Source: Neorhizobium alkalisoli (lineage in GTDB: Bacteria; Pseudomonadota; Alphaproteobacteria; Rhizobiales; Rhizobiaceae). From it: 64,000 nucleotides of DNA. The stretch spans positions 1-64,000 of the forward strand of contig NZ_PVBN01000010.1 of assembly GCF_002968635.1 (NCBI RefSeq). The letters run 5' to 3'. Below the pieces are notes generated by a model. It had not been told where the DNA came from, did not search any database, and worked only from the letters and a program-made list of their open reading frames with translations. This document shows, in pieces, positions 17,605 through 26,029 of this stretch (position 1 is its first letter; the number at the start of each line of letters is the position of its first letter). The position numbers were made by a program, and so were the translations under genes.

Positions 17605-18444
17605 ATGATAGGTTACTTCACGGAAGCCGCCTCCGTCGAGGCTGTGAACGAACGGATTGCCGCTGACATCGATCCTCGCCTGAGGGAGGTTATGAGTTCG
17701 CTCGTAAAGCATCTTCACGCTTTCATCAAAGAGGCGCGTATTTCTCAACAGGAATGGGAAGCCGCAATCCGGTTTCTGACCGAAACCGGTAAGATCTGTT
17801 CAGAGGAACGGCAGGAGTTCATTCTCCTATCTGACACCCTTGGTGTATCTATGCTGGTAGATGCCATCAACAACCGCAGACAGCCAGGGGCCACGGAAAA
17901 TACCGTGCTTGGACCGTTCCACGTGGCTGGAGCACCTCGCCGCGAGATGGGTGATAGCATTACGCTCGACGGCAAAGGCGAAAGCTGTCTCTTCGAGGGC
18001 AGGGTTGTCGATCTGGATGGTCATCCAATCGAAGGCGCGATTATCGATGTGTGGTCGGATAATGCCGAAGGGTATTACGATGTGCAGCAGCCCGCGCTCC
18101 AACCCAAGTGGAACAACCGCGGTGTTTTTGTGACAGGCCCCGACGGCGGCTACAGCTTCATCGGGATCAAGCCCGTATCGTATCCTATTCCAGACGACGG
18201 GCCCGTCGGTCAGATGTTGAACCATCTCGGCCGACATCCCTACAGGCCGGCGCATATACACTACATCGTCACTGCGGCAGGCTTCCAAAAGGTCGTAACC
18301 CATACCTTCGTAGGAGACGACAACTACCTTTCATCTGATGCGGTGTTTGGCGTCAAGGAAACCCTGATAGCGCCATATGAACGGGTCGTGAACGGGGAAA
18401 CGCAGTGGCGTTCGCCGTTCAATTTCGTCCTAAACCCCATATGA
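17605..18444 (+). CDS. Hydroxyquinol (benzene-1,2,4-triol) 1,2-dioxygenase
   Basis: An intradiol dioxygenase of 279 residues from the ATG at 17605, which follows GAGAGGA; an in-frame ATG at 17587 is less well placed. The N-terminal helical dimerisation domain precedes the catalytic core. The core shows VVDLDGHPIEGAIIDVWSDN, the Fe(III) Tyr ligands in the EGYYDVQQP and VSYPIPDDGP regions, and the His ligands in YRPAHIHYIV. It opens hydroxyquinol to maleylacetate, which the gene before it reduces. The hydroxyquinol rather than catechol subfamily is preferred on length, the LQPKWNNRGVF segment and the neighbour. Confidence 0.9.
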   Translation: MIGYFTEAASVEAVNERIAADIDPRLREVMSSLVKHLHAFIKEARISQQEWEAAIRFLTETGKICSEERQEFILLSDTLGVSMLVDAINNRRQPGATENTVLGPFHVAGAPRREMGDSITLDGKGESCLFEGRVVDLDGHPIEGAIIDVWSDNAEGYYDVQQPALQPKWNNRGVFVTGPDGGYSFIGIKPVSYPIPDDGPVGQMLNHLGRHPYRPAHIHYIVTAAGFQKVVTHTFVGDDNYLSSDAVFGVKETLIAPYERVVNGETQWRSPFNFVLNPI

Positions 18445-18453
18445 GACGTTCCG

Positions 18454-18786
18454 ATGCCAAATGTGAAGATTTACGTGGATCATAGCCTACCTGAGCGAGT
18501 CCGCCACGAAATCCAAGCAACTCTACCGGCGTTGGGTAAGTTGCTCTGTGCGAGGTTGCAGGTGGATATCACCGCCTGCCAATTCGCAGTCATGTCGGTG
18601 TATGCTATGGCCGGTCTTCCAAGTGTAAATCTTGAACTTGCTATTCTGCCTAAACCAGAGCGCACTCGCAAAAGGCTCACAGACCTTGCAGAGGACATTC
18701 AACAACTGATGGGCGAAGCTGCGGGGACGCATATTGCCGTTCGGATTTCTCTTCTTGATCCCTCAACTTACATAGCATTAAAATAA
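18454..18786 (+). CDS. Tautomerase-superfamily-like small protein
   Basis: The 110-residue protein begins MPNVKIYVD, so removal of Met would expose Pro-1, the catalytic base of 4-oxalocrotonate tautomerase relatives. A beta-alpha-beta pattern follows (VKIYVD, a helix with LPERVRHEIQATLPALGKLL, then ITACQFAVMSV), and a second half ends in HIAVRISLLDP. It starts nine bases after the hydroxyquinol dioxygenase stop. Its role could be isomerising an unsaturated oxoacid, but the hydroxyquinol route needs no such step, so function is open. It closes the island; the next 160 bases hold nothing recognisable. Confidence 0.65.
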   Translation: MPNVKIYVDHSLPERVRHEIQATLPALGKLLCARLQVDITACQFAVMSVYAMAGLPSVNLELAILPKPERTRKRLTDLAEDIQQLMGEAAGTHIAVRISLLDPSTYIALK

Positions 18787-18949
18787 CCTGCCATGGCTCC
18801 TCCTCCTTGAGGGCTCGGTCTATCCAAGCAATCTACGAAGATCGGTGTAGGGCCAGCCTCCTTAGCCATGAAGAAGGACATCGGTCTTACGGCATAAGTA
18901 CCGGCGCGTGTTTTGACTTGAGTCCGCATGCCGCGCCGGTGAATTTGCT

Positions 18950-19558
18950 TTATACTAGCCCTTCTACTTGCAACGCTTCCTGCACAGATGGGCGGGTAGC
19001 AATGCGGCCGAGAAGCGATTGGAGGTTCTCGAAGGCTGTCAGGTCAACACCGACGATCTTGCCCCAGTTGCAGACGACAAACAGGTAGGCGTCGGCAACG
19101 GAGAACTTGGCGCCCATCATGTAGTCTCGACGATTAAGCTGCTGTTCCAGCCAGCCGAAGCGGTCACAAATACGTTCATGATAGATGGCTTTCACATCCT
19201 GCGGCATTCGCGGATCGAACAGAGGGCCGAAATTCTTGTGTAGCTCGCTGCTGATAAAGGCCAGCCTTTCGATCAGGCGATATCGCTCCATCGAACCCCA
19301 GGCGGGTACAATCCCCTTTTCCGGAACCTGATCGCCCACATACTGCATGATCAAAGGCCCTTCGCTCAGCAGCTGGCCATCGGCAAGCTCCAGCAGCGGC
19401 ACGTAGCCTCGGGGATTGAGAGCATAATAATCGTCGGCGCCGTTGTTGAACGTATGCGTCCGCAAATCAACGCGCATGGGCGCGAATGGCATGGCGGCTT
19501 CGCGCAGAACAATATGGGAGGCCAGAGAACAGACGCCCGGGCTGTAATAGAACTTCAT
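18950..19558 (-). CDS. Glutathione S-transferase, beta class
   Basis: A 202-residue GST: MKFYYSPGVCSLASHIVLRE with the beta-class Cys-10, LNPRGYVPLLELADGQLLSE (the cis-Pro and the glutathione gamma-glutamyl site) and a C-terminal all-alpha domain with KFSVADAYLFVVCNW. It may conjugate or de-conjugate electrophiles in the cytoplasm. It lies downstream of a DoxX gene on the same strand, both divergent from a LysR regulator. Substrate unknown. Confidence 0.92.
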   Translation of the reverse strand: MKFYYSPGVCSLASHIVLREAAMPFAPMRVDLRTHTFNNGADDYYALNPRGYVPLLELADGQLLSEGPLIMQYVGDQVPEKGIVPAWGSMERYRLIERLAFISSELHKNFGPLFDPRMPQDVKAIYHERICDRFGWLEQQLNRRDYMMGAKFSVADAYLFVVCNWGKIVGVDLTAFENLQSLLGRIATRPSVQEALQVEGLV

Positions 19559-19635
19559 GCAGAACTCCGAGAGAAATAAGGATCAGGTTAATGAGGTTGT
19601 CCATCAGGGACATATTGTCTCGCAGCCGTCACCCT

Positions 19636-20067
19636 TCACCCGCGTGGCGCGATCGGGGCCTTCTTCCCGCGGCCCCATAGAATGAACAGGCAGATGGGGA
19701 GCAGGATGGCGTTCAGCGGCAGGGCCGACAGCTCACCGCGTGAGGTATGGAAAATGATGGCCGCGATTTGTAGCAGGACGCATCCCAAGGCGGCCAGAAC
19801 CGTCAGTCGGGGTAGGATGCGGGTGAGGGCAGGCAGGAGAATGCCGAGGCCGCCAGCAATATCGATGAGACCCATCAGCCGTAGGAACCGGGGCGCGACG
19901 TCTCCGGGCCAAACCCACATAGCCGCCAACTGATCAATTGGCATGAACAACTTCATGCAACCGAATACTGTAAAGGCGACAAAAATGAGCACTTGGGCCA
20001 CCCAAAGCCCGATCTGCATAGACCTTGCAGCCGGTGGTGCTGAAAGAAGAGTTGAGCTGTGTGACAT
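19636..20067 (-). CDS. DoxX-family membrane protein
   Basis: The 143-residue protein from ATG 20067 follows a GGAG ribosome site; a longer frame to 20151 lacks one. Four hydrophobic spans fit the DoxX fold: VAQVLIFVAFTVFGCMKLF, FLRLMGLIDIAGGLGILLPAL, LTVLAALGCVLLQIAAIIF and LPLNAILLPICLFILWG. It sits in the inner membrane. DoxX proteins are often linked to redox or sulfur stress, but the role here is not known. It is divergent from the LysR gene and upstream of the GST. Confidence 0.8.
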   Translation of the reverse strand: MSHSSTLLSAPPAARSMQIGLWVAQVLIFVAFTVFGCMKLFMPIDQLAAMWVWPGDVAPRFLRLMGLIDIAGGLGILLPALTRILPRLTVLAALGCVLLQIAAIIFHTSRGELSALPLNAILLPICLFILWGRGKKAPIAPRG

Positions 20068-20308
20068 CTGAGTCTCCAGAAGAGGTTGTGAAACAAGCAC
20101 CTGTTGGTATTCGCGGCCAGAGGCGCTTTGGGGCTCGGTAGGAAGCCGCATGCCTTCGTTCGGATTGGCTTGCTGCTGATCCTACGAACAAAAACAACCA
20201 AAGAAAGCGGTCTAATTTCGCTTTTCTTATTCAAGAAAATCGATAGAGTTGCCCTTCGCGGGCTCGTGTCGCGCGCGCCGCAAACGCTCAATCCGATTGG
20301 TAATTGCT

Positions 20309-21217
20309 ATGGATGCGCTGACCCTTGACCAGTTCCTTGTATTCGCCACCACAGTTGAAGAAGGCAGTTTCGCTGCGGCAGCGCGTCGTATGAACAGAGC
20401 GCAATCGGCGATCACTTACACCATTCAGAAATTGGAGGAGCAGAGCGGGCTCCCCCTCTTTGACCGCTCTGCCTATCGTCCGACGCTGACCGAGGCGGGA
20501 AAGGCGTTGCTGCCGCGGGCGCGACGCATCCTTGACGACGTTGCAGACTGGCGGCATCAGGCCCAGGGGATTTCAAAGGGGTTGGAGGCAGAACTCACTC
20601 TAGCTGTCGTCAGCTATGCGCCGCCGGATCTTTTAAGCCGTGTCCTAAGCGCATTCAATGTGGAGTTCCCCTTTGTCGAAATACGTCTTCTGATCGAAAC
20701 CTTTGATGCTGCAGCGACGGCTCTGCGGGATGGAATTGTCGATCTTGCATTGCTTGCCGAACGCCAGCCGGAGGATTTCGAACGGCGCGTGTGCGGACGG
20801 ATCAATCTGGTTCCTGTCGCTGCCCCCACGCATGTGCTCGGCCGGATCGAGGGACCACTCAGCGCTACACAATTGCGGGACCACACTCAGTTGGTCATCA
20901 GCCCCGCTCCCCATTTGGACAGCGGGCGGGACTATGGCGTCCTTGCCGCCAACAGATGGCGGGTCAACGATCTCCAGGCCAAATACGACCTCATTCTTGC
21001 TGGTATCGGCTGGGGTTCAATGCCCCGCTCGCGTGTGGAGAACGATCTTTCGACGGGGCGCCTCGTCGAACTGAGACCGGAAAGTTGGGAAGGGTCGGAT
21101 TGGATGCCATCTTTCCCTCTGGTCATTGCCTACAGGAAGGAAAAGGCGCTCGGTCCAGCCGGACAGTGGCTGGTGAAGGAATGTGTCGCTCAGTGGGAGT
21201 TAGCCGGTAAACCTTGA
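20309..21217 (+). CDS. LysR-family transcriptional regulator
   Basis: The 302-residue protein starts with a standard LysR winged helix: LTLDQFLVFATTVEEGSFAAAARRMNRAQSAITYTIQKLEEQSGLPLF (about residues 4-51). A type II periplasmic-binding-like effector domain follows. The ATG at 20309 gives the normal N-terminus; a longer frame to 20249 adds unrelated residues. Divergent orientation suggests that it controls the DoxX-GST pair and itself from the 240-base gap. Confidence 0.92.
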   Translation: MDALTLDQFLVFATTVEEGSFAAAARRMNRAQSAITYTIQKLEEQSGLPLFDRSAYRPTLTEAGKALLPRARRILDDVADWRHQAQGISKGLEAELTLAVVSYAPPDLLSRVLSAFNVEFPFVEIRLLIETFDAAATALRDGIVDLALLAERQPEDFERRVCGRINLVPVAAPTHVLGRIEGPLSATQLRDHTQLVISPAPHLDSGRDYGVLAANRWRVNDLQAKYDLILAGIGWGSMPRSRVENDLSTGRLVELRPESWEGSDWMPSFPLVIAYRKEKALGPAGQWLVKECVAQWELAGKP

Positions 21218-21568
21218 GCAAGGAAGACAGGCCGTTTGCGGCATGGCGCTGATATATATACCCCGCAGATGCCGCGCTCTGAGGAAATTCCGCGACGATG
21301 GTTGCCCACGATCTCATTCCGCGGTTCTCGATGGCGGCCTACGACCGCGAAGGAGATCAAGGACCTCTTCGCGGTCGTAGGCCGCTGCGGGAGAGGAAGG
21401 CATCCCTGAGCAATGTTCGAGAAGCCTTTGGCCGCTTCGCAGGTTTAAGCGGCCTTGATGCACGCGCTCAATGCGAGAGATTGGTATCGCAGCCAATGTC
21501 ATCGACAACGCCAAAGACGTTGCAGATTGATCAAACGATCCCTCAATCATGGCATCGGCTGCGCTGCC
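21218..21568. other. Gap between convergent genes with a strong inverted repeat
   Basis: No credible gene was found. At 21334-21352 and 21367-21385 lies a perfect 19-base inverted repeat (core GGCCTACGACCGCG) around a 14-base loop. It lacks a T-run. It may end transcription from both sides, since the LysR gene and the PLP lyase gene converge here, or be a remnant repeat element. Confidence 0.8.
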
Positions 21569-22792
21569 TTACAAGATCTGCAGCGCTTTTCGCAGATCGG
21601 CGATAAGGTCGTTGACATCTTCGAGCCCCACTGAAAGGCGAATGAGATCCTCGCTGACACCGTCGACGAGATGCGCGTCCTTTCTTATCGACTGGCGCGC
21701 TCGCATAATGCTCGCCGGATGGTAAATGAGGCTGTCGGTGTCGCCCAGACTTACAGCGCGTGTCAGCAATTGAAACCGGTCAAAAATTCTCCGCGCCCCG
21801 TCGAAACCTGCTTTGAGACCAAAAGCGAGCATGCCTGACCCCTGACCCATCTGCTTGCGTGCTATTGCATGATCGGGATGGGAATCGAGGAAAGGGTAGC
21901 TCACCCAAGCAACGGCAGGATGAGCCTCAAGCATCTGAGCGATCGCAAGGGCTGAAGCACTATGACGATCCATCCGTAGAGAGAGGGTCTTAAGCCCACG
22001 CATGATGAGAAAGGCTGAATGCGGTGACAGCGTCGCTCCGGTAATATAGCGCAAACCTGTTTCGTGCAGCATGTGAAGCGTTTCAGCATCGCCGAGCAAC
22101 GCACCCCCCAACGTGTCACCATGACCGTTGATATACTTGGTCATCGAATGCAGGACAATATCAGCCCCGTGCTCGATCGGGCGTTGAAGTGCTGGGGAAG
22201 CGAACGTGCTGTCAACGGCCACCTTGATATTCCGGGCGTGAGCTCGGTTCGTAATCGCCGCAATGTCCAGAATGGCGCTCAGCGGATTTACCGGCGTTTC
22301 GAAGTAAACCAGGCGTGTCCTGTCGGTTATAGCTGCATCGAGATTTGACGGTTCCGAGAGGTCAACGGGAACGACCTTGATTCCGAAACGGGGAAGCCCT
22401 TGTTCGACCATCGCGACAGTGTTCGAATAGAGAGTCTTATGGACGATGAGTTCGTCCCCTTGCGAGAGCAGCGACAGGACGAGTGTGCCGAATGCGGCCA
22501 TCCCAGTCGAGAGAACAAGACCAGCTTCGGCACCTTCCAGATTGGCGAGCCTCTTCTCGAGAATCTCGGTCGTTGGATTATATTCCCGCGCATAGAGCCG
22601 GCCGCCGAGGGCCGCCGCAGCTTCGTTTGCTGCCACGCTCTCGAAACCGTAAGTGGAGGTCAAGAATACAGGCGGCTGAACCGATCGCTTAAATTCTGCG
22701 GGATCGAATGCGTGATGAATAGCCCGAGTGTCAAAACCCAAGGTTTCATCACCGGCATTTTTCTCGGAACTCTCTGATTTAGCACTAGTCAT
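21569..22792 (-). CDS. PLP-dependent gamma-lyase (methionine gamma-lyase / cystathionine gamma-lyase family)
   Basis: A 407-residue Cys/Met-metabolism enzyme. Landmarks: RLYAREYNPTTEILEKRLA with the PLP-phosphate Tyr/Arg from the neighbouring subunit, AGLVLSTGMAAFGTL, YFETPVNPL, the Asp and Ser pair VAVDSTFASP, and the Schiff-base Lys in LHSMTKYINGHGDTLGG (about residue 218). Such enzymes release 2-oxobutyrate, ammonia and a thiol from methionine or related amino acids. The loop that carries Cys-116 in Pseudomonas methionine gamma-lyase reads TLYSNTVA here, without Cys, so strict methionine specificity is not assured. It ends a leftward set with an Aap-type transporter and a GST. Confidence 0.8.
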   Translation of the reverse strand: MTSAKSESSEKNAGDETLGFDTRAIHHAFDPAEFKRSVQPPVFLTSTYGFESVAANEAAAALGGRLYAREYNPTTEILEKRLANLEGAEAGLVLSTGMAAFGTLVLSLLSQGDELIVHKTLYSNTVAMVEQGLPRFGIKVVPVDLSEPSNLDAAITDRTRLVYFETPVNPLSAILDIAAITNRAHARNIKVAVDSTFASPALQRPIEHGADIVLHSMTKYINGHGDTLGGALLGDAETLHMLHETGLRYITGATLSPHSAFLIMRGLKTLSLRMDRHSASALAIAQMLEAHPAVAWVSYPFLDSHPDHAIARKQMGQGSGMLAFGLKAGFDGARRIFDRFQLLTRAVSLGDTDSLIYHPASIMRARQSIRKDAHLVDGVSEDLIRLSVGLEDVNDLIADLRKALQIL

Positions 22793-22885
22793 CGTGTGAA
22801 TCTCTTCCTTCTTTTTGAACCACGTATGCGTATGATCGATGGAAAGCTGCGATATCCAGGTAGTTGCGGCTATATGCTGCGTGGA

Positions 22886-23062
22886 TTAACCGTCACGCTT
22901 TGATCGCCCCACGCCGAGATGCAGCGACCGTGCGGACCCATCGTCGAGACCCCTCTCAAAACCGATCAGGCGGGCCGGAAATTTGCACTGCTCCAGCAAC
23001 TTGCGGTTTTCGGCGCCGCAATCCAGTATCGATTCTAACTTTTCCTGCCCCGGGAAACTCAT
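22886..23062 (-). CDS. Possible small protein coupled to the GST gene
   Basis: A 58-codon frame begins with an ATGA overlap on the GST stop codon. It contains EKLESILDCGAENRKLLEQC and ends SLHLGVGRSKRDG. No family was recognised. The four-base overlap is the only positive sign; it could as well be chance or the tail of a decayed gene between the GST and the lyase. Confidence 0.25.
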   Translation of the reverse strand: MSFPGQEKLESILDCGAENRKLLEQCKFPARLIGFERGLDDGSARSLHLGVGRSKRDG

Positions 23063-23673
23063 CGCGCGTCCGGTAGTCCAGGCATTGGAATATAGCCAGG
23101 CAAAGCGCGTATCCGATCGATCCAAGCCAAAATATTGCAATGCTCATCTAACGGGAGCTTACCTTGCCGCGACAGACCTATGTACGGAAAGACTGCAAGG
23201 TCTGCGATTGTCGGCTTGCCCAAGCAAAGCCAATCGCGACCTTGCAAAGTCCTATCAAGAAGATCTAGGACTTTTCTGCCAATCGTCTGAGCCCGTGGCA
23301 GATCAATCTTCTCATGAGGATCGAGAAAGTTCAGCCTTGAGAGTTGTGGCCCGATGGACACCTCTTTTGCAGCGTATGACAACCACTCCGCAATCGCGGC
23401 CATCCCTTCTGGCGAAGAGTCGATCCACTGAGGCGCATACTTTATTGCGAGGTAGAGCAGAATGGCTTGGCTGTCCTGCACAACGAAGTCGCCATCCTTT
23501 AGAACCGGAATTTGTTGCCAGGGATTCAACCTGGCAAATTCCGCCGTTCGGGTTGCGCCTTTCAACACTTCCACGTTTTCCAGAACCAGAGGCAAACCGA
23601 TCATCGAGGCAAAGAGCCGCACCTTGTAACAGTTCCCTGAGAGCTCGAAGTCGAAAAGCACAAGTTTGGTCAT
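23059..23673 (-). CDS. Glutathione S-transferase family protein
   Basis: The 204-residue protein has a thioredoxin-like N-terminus with LSGNCYKVRLFASMIGLPL, NPWQQIPVLKDGDFVVQDSQAILLYLAIKY (cis-Pro and the Asp-Ser glutathione site), and a helical C-terminal domain with KPTIADLAVFPYIGLS. It lies 35 bases after aapP on the same strand, so it belongs to the transporter operon. That hints at a sulfur-containing or electrophilic substrate, for example a thiol conjugate handled before or after the lyase step; this is inference. Confidence 0.88.
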   Translation of the reverse strand: MTKLVLFDFELSGNCYKVRLFASMIGLPLVLENVEVLKGATRTAEFARLNPWQQIPVLKDGDFVVQDSQAILLYLAIKYAPQWIDSSPEGMAAIAEWLSYAAKEVSIGPQLSRLNFLDPHEKIDLPRAQTIGRKVLDLLDRTLQGRDWLCLGKPTIADLAVFPYIGLSRQGKLPLDEHCNILAWIDRIRALPGYIPMPGLPDAR

Positions 23674-23708
23674 GTTAGGCTCTCTTCAAAGGGCGCATGG
23701 TGGCCGCG

Positions 23709-24479
23709 TTAATGCAGTATCTGGCTGAGAAACAGCTTTGCTCGCTCGTGTTTCGGACTTCCGAAAAACGCCTCTGGCCCGCTAACCTCAACGACTTGAC
23801 CATGGTCCATGAAGACGACTAGGTCGGCCACTTGACGAGCGAATCCCATTTCATGGGTGACGCAGAGCATGGTCATGCCGTCAGTCGCCAAGGAGATCAT
23901 TGTGTCAAGGACCTCCTTGACCATTTCCGGATCCAGAGCGGACGTTGGCTCGTCAAACAGCATAATCCGCGGGCTCATACAAAGGGACCTGGCGATCGCA
24001 ACACGTTGCTGTTGGCCTCCGGAGAGCTGACCTGGATATTTATTGGCCTGCTCGGGGATTCTAACCTTGCTGAGGTAGTGCATGGCGATCTCCTCAGCAT
24101 CTCGCCTTGAGAGCTTCTTCACCCATACGGGCGCGAGAGTCAGGTTCTCGAGGACTGTGAGGTGGGGAAAGAGGTTGAAGTGTTGGAATACCATGCCGAC
24201 ATTGCGTCGAATTTCGTTCACTTTCTTGAGGTCCTCGGTCAACTCCGTTCCCTCTACGACGATGGTACCCTCTTGATGGGCTTCCAACCCATTGATGCAC
24301 CGGATCATCGTCGATTTGCCGGAGCCGGATGGCCCGCAGATTACGAGTTTCTGCCCGCGCGTAATTTCGAGATTGACGTCGCGTAGGACATGCAAAGCGC
24401 CAAACCACTTGTTGACGCCAACCATACGGATTGCCATGGGGTCGGCCATGAGTTCGGGTGTATTCTGGGCTGTCAGCAT
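23709..24479 (-). CDS. aapP: General L-amino acid ABC transporter ATP-binding protein
   Basis: The 256-residue polar-amino-acid ABC ATPase has Walker [11 protein letters not shown]-loop [18 protein letters not shown], signature [15 protein letters not shown], Walker [14 protein letters not shown] and the His switch [10 protein letters not shown]. All motifs are intact. It is the last gene of an aapJ-Q-M-P order typical of rhizobia, where the system imports a broad range of L-amino acids. Confidence 0.9.
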   Translation of the reverse strand: MLTAQNTPELMADPMAIRMVGVNKWFGALHVLRDVNLEITRGQKLVICGPSGSGKSTMIRCINGLEAHQEGTIVVEGTELTEDLKKVNEIRRNVGMVFQHFNLFPHLTVLENLTLAPVWVKKLSRRDAEEIAMHYLSKVRIPEQANKYPGQLSGGQQQRVAIARSLCMSPRIMLFDEPTSALDPEMVKEVLDTMISLATDGMTMLCVTHEMGFARQVADLVVFMDHGQVVEVSGPEAFFGSPKHERAKLFLSQILH

Positions 24480-24556
24480 TCTTGTTCCCTGTCTGATTCA
24501 TTGCTGTGGATTTTAAGCAGCCTAGTATCGGCGGGCAGCGGGGAGACGGTGGCGTT

Positions 24557-26023
24557 TCAGGTTCGATGATCGACGCGCAGGTGCTCTTCCATTAGACGGG
24601 AGTAGCTCGACATCAGGTAGCAAAAGCCGAAATAGATCATCCCCGTGAACGCAAAGCCGGTGTAGAGTATGGATGGGCCGGACCAAGCCGGATCCGTAAA
24701 CGCGGCGCGCATTCCCCCCAAGAGGTCGAAGATCGAAACGACCGACACGAGTGTCGTGTCTTTAAACAGCCCGATAAAGCTGTTGACAACTCCCGGGATG
24801 ACCAGGCGAATAGCCTGAGGCAACACTATCAATCCCATTGTCTGCGAATAACCCAGTCCAAGGCTGGCTGCGGCCTCGTATTGGCCTTTCGGGATTGCTT
24901 GCAGTCCCCCCCGAATAATTTCCGCCATGTACGCGCCCGCGAATAAGGAGACCCCAATCAGGACGCGGACCAACCCATCGGGGGGCTGATCTAGGAACAA
25001 GGGGAGCATATAGGTGGAGAAAAAGAGAATGGTTATCAGCGGAACACCGCGAACAATTTCGATGAAGCCGATGGCCAATGTGCGGATGATTGGTGCAGAA
25101 GAGCGCCGCGCCAAAGCAAGAACGATCCCGATTGGTACAGAGGCTACGATCCCCGTCGTTGCTACGACAAGGGTCACGAACAACCCGCCCCACTGAGATG
25201 TTGGTATGATTTGCAACGCGGGCTGAGCGACGATGTCAAAGCCACATGAGAGTCCCAGAACGAATCCCGCCCAGGCAAGGCAGAAACCGCGCTCTGCCCA
25301 AACGCGATCTTCGCCGCGCGGGGATCGGTTCTCGGCGAGAGCCACCAGGCACAGGAGAAGCAATGCAAAGTTGAGCCTGTCAGCAACCTCAAAGACCGGA
25401 GCGATCGCGAGGCCGACGACAAGAGCCACGATGGAAGCAACCACTAGCCCAAACGCGCGGACCTGGCGTGCAAAAGGTTGCTCGTTTATGAGCTTTAGGT
25501 GCACCGCAAGGCACGTTAGTGCGAGAAAACAGACCAATGTAGCGCCAGCGCGGAGCCATGGTCGGAATACAGGCCCCCCGTACAATAGAACGTAGGCAAA
25601 GAGCGGAAATAATCCAAAGAAGGCTATGCTCAGGTGTAACTTGTACCGCGCGCGTGGGTGAAGGAGCGGGATCAATAGCACCAGCCCCACCGCGTAAACC
25701 AGATTGACGCGCCATCTGGCGTCTGCTGGATAGAACCCGTACATCAGTTGCCCAAGCTTGTCCTTGATGAACGGCCAGCATGCGCCCAATTGTTGGTCGA
25801 CCATTGCGCAGGCTGCCCGGTTAGAGCCCGTCCAGACCGCATTCACGATCGTAAAGTCGACCAGCGCCCAGATCAGCGTCAAGGCAAGAGAAAGTCCCAG
25901 CAGAGTACCGACCGCCTGTATTGGGCTTGCTAGAATTTCGTGGCGTAACCAACGGCCCAGGGGAGATGCGTGCTTCGGTGGCTGCGCGACGGGAATGGGG
26001 TGAGATTGCACGTAGGTTTCCAT
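24557..26023 (-). CDS. aapM: General L-amino acid ABC transporter permease, AapM-like, enlarged
   Basis: AapM identity rests on QQLGACWPFIKDKLGQLMYGFYP (about residues 80-102) and the C-terminal permease domain with the coupling loop EIIRGGLQAIPKGQYEAAASLGLGYSQ. At 488 residues it is about 100 longer than usual AapM. The extra part, about residues 150-270, holds additional hydrophobic stretches (ATLVCFLALTCLAVHLKL, GLVVASIVALVVGLAIAP, NFALLLLCLVALAE) before the family sequence resumes. It forms the channel with AapQ, whose gene ends seven bases before. Confidence 0.85.
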   Translation of the reverse strand: METYVQSHPIPVAQPPKHASPLGRWLRHEILASPIQAVGTLLGLSLALTLIWALVDFTIVNAVWTGSNRAACAMVDQQLGACWPFIKDKLGQLMYGFYPADARWRVNLVYAVGLVLLIPLLHPRARYKLHLSIAFFGLFPLFAYVLLYGGPVFRPWLRAGATLVCFLALTCLAVHLKLINEQPFARQVRAFGLVVASIVALVVGLAIAPVFEVADRLNFALLLLCLVALAENRSPRGEDRVWAERGFCLAWAGFVLGLSCGFDIVAQPALQIIPTSQWGGLFVTLVVATTGIVASVPIGIVLALARRSSAPIIRTLAIGFIEIVRGVPLITILFFSTYMLPLFLDQPPDGLVRVLIGVSLFAGAYMAEIIRGGLQAIPKGQYEAAASLGLGYSQTMGLIVLPQAIRLVIPGVVNSFIGLFKDTTLVSVVSIFDLLGGMRAAFTDPAWSGPSILYTGFAFTGMIYFGFCYLMSSYSRLMEEHLRVDHRT

Positions 26024-26029
26024 CGACGC

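Noticed and set aside
21298-21606. Plus-strand frame through the 19-bp inverted repeat
   Set aside because: No ribosome site or family match, and it runs into the convergent lyase gene.
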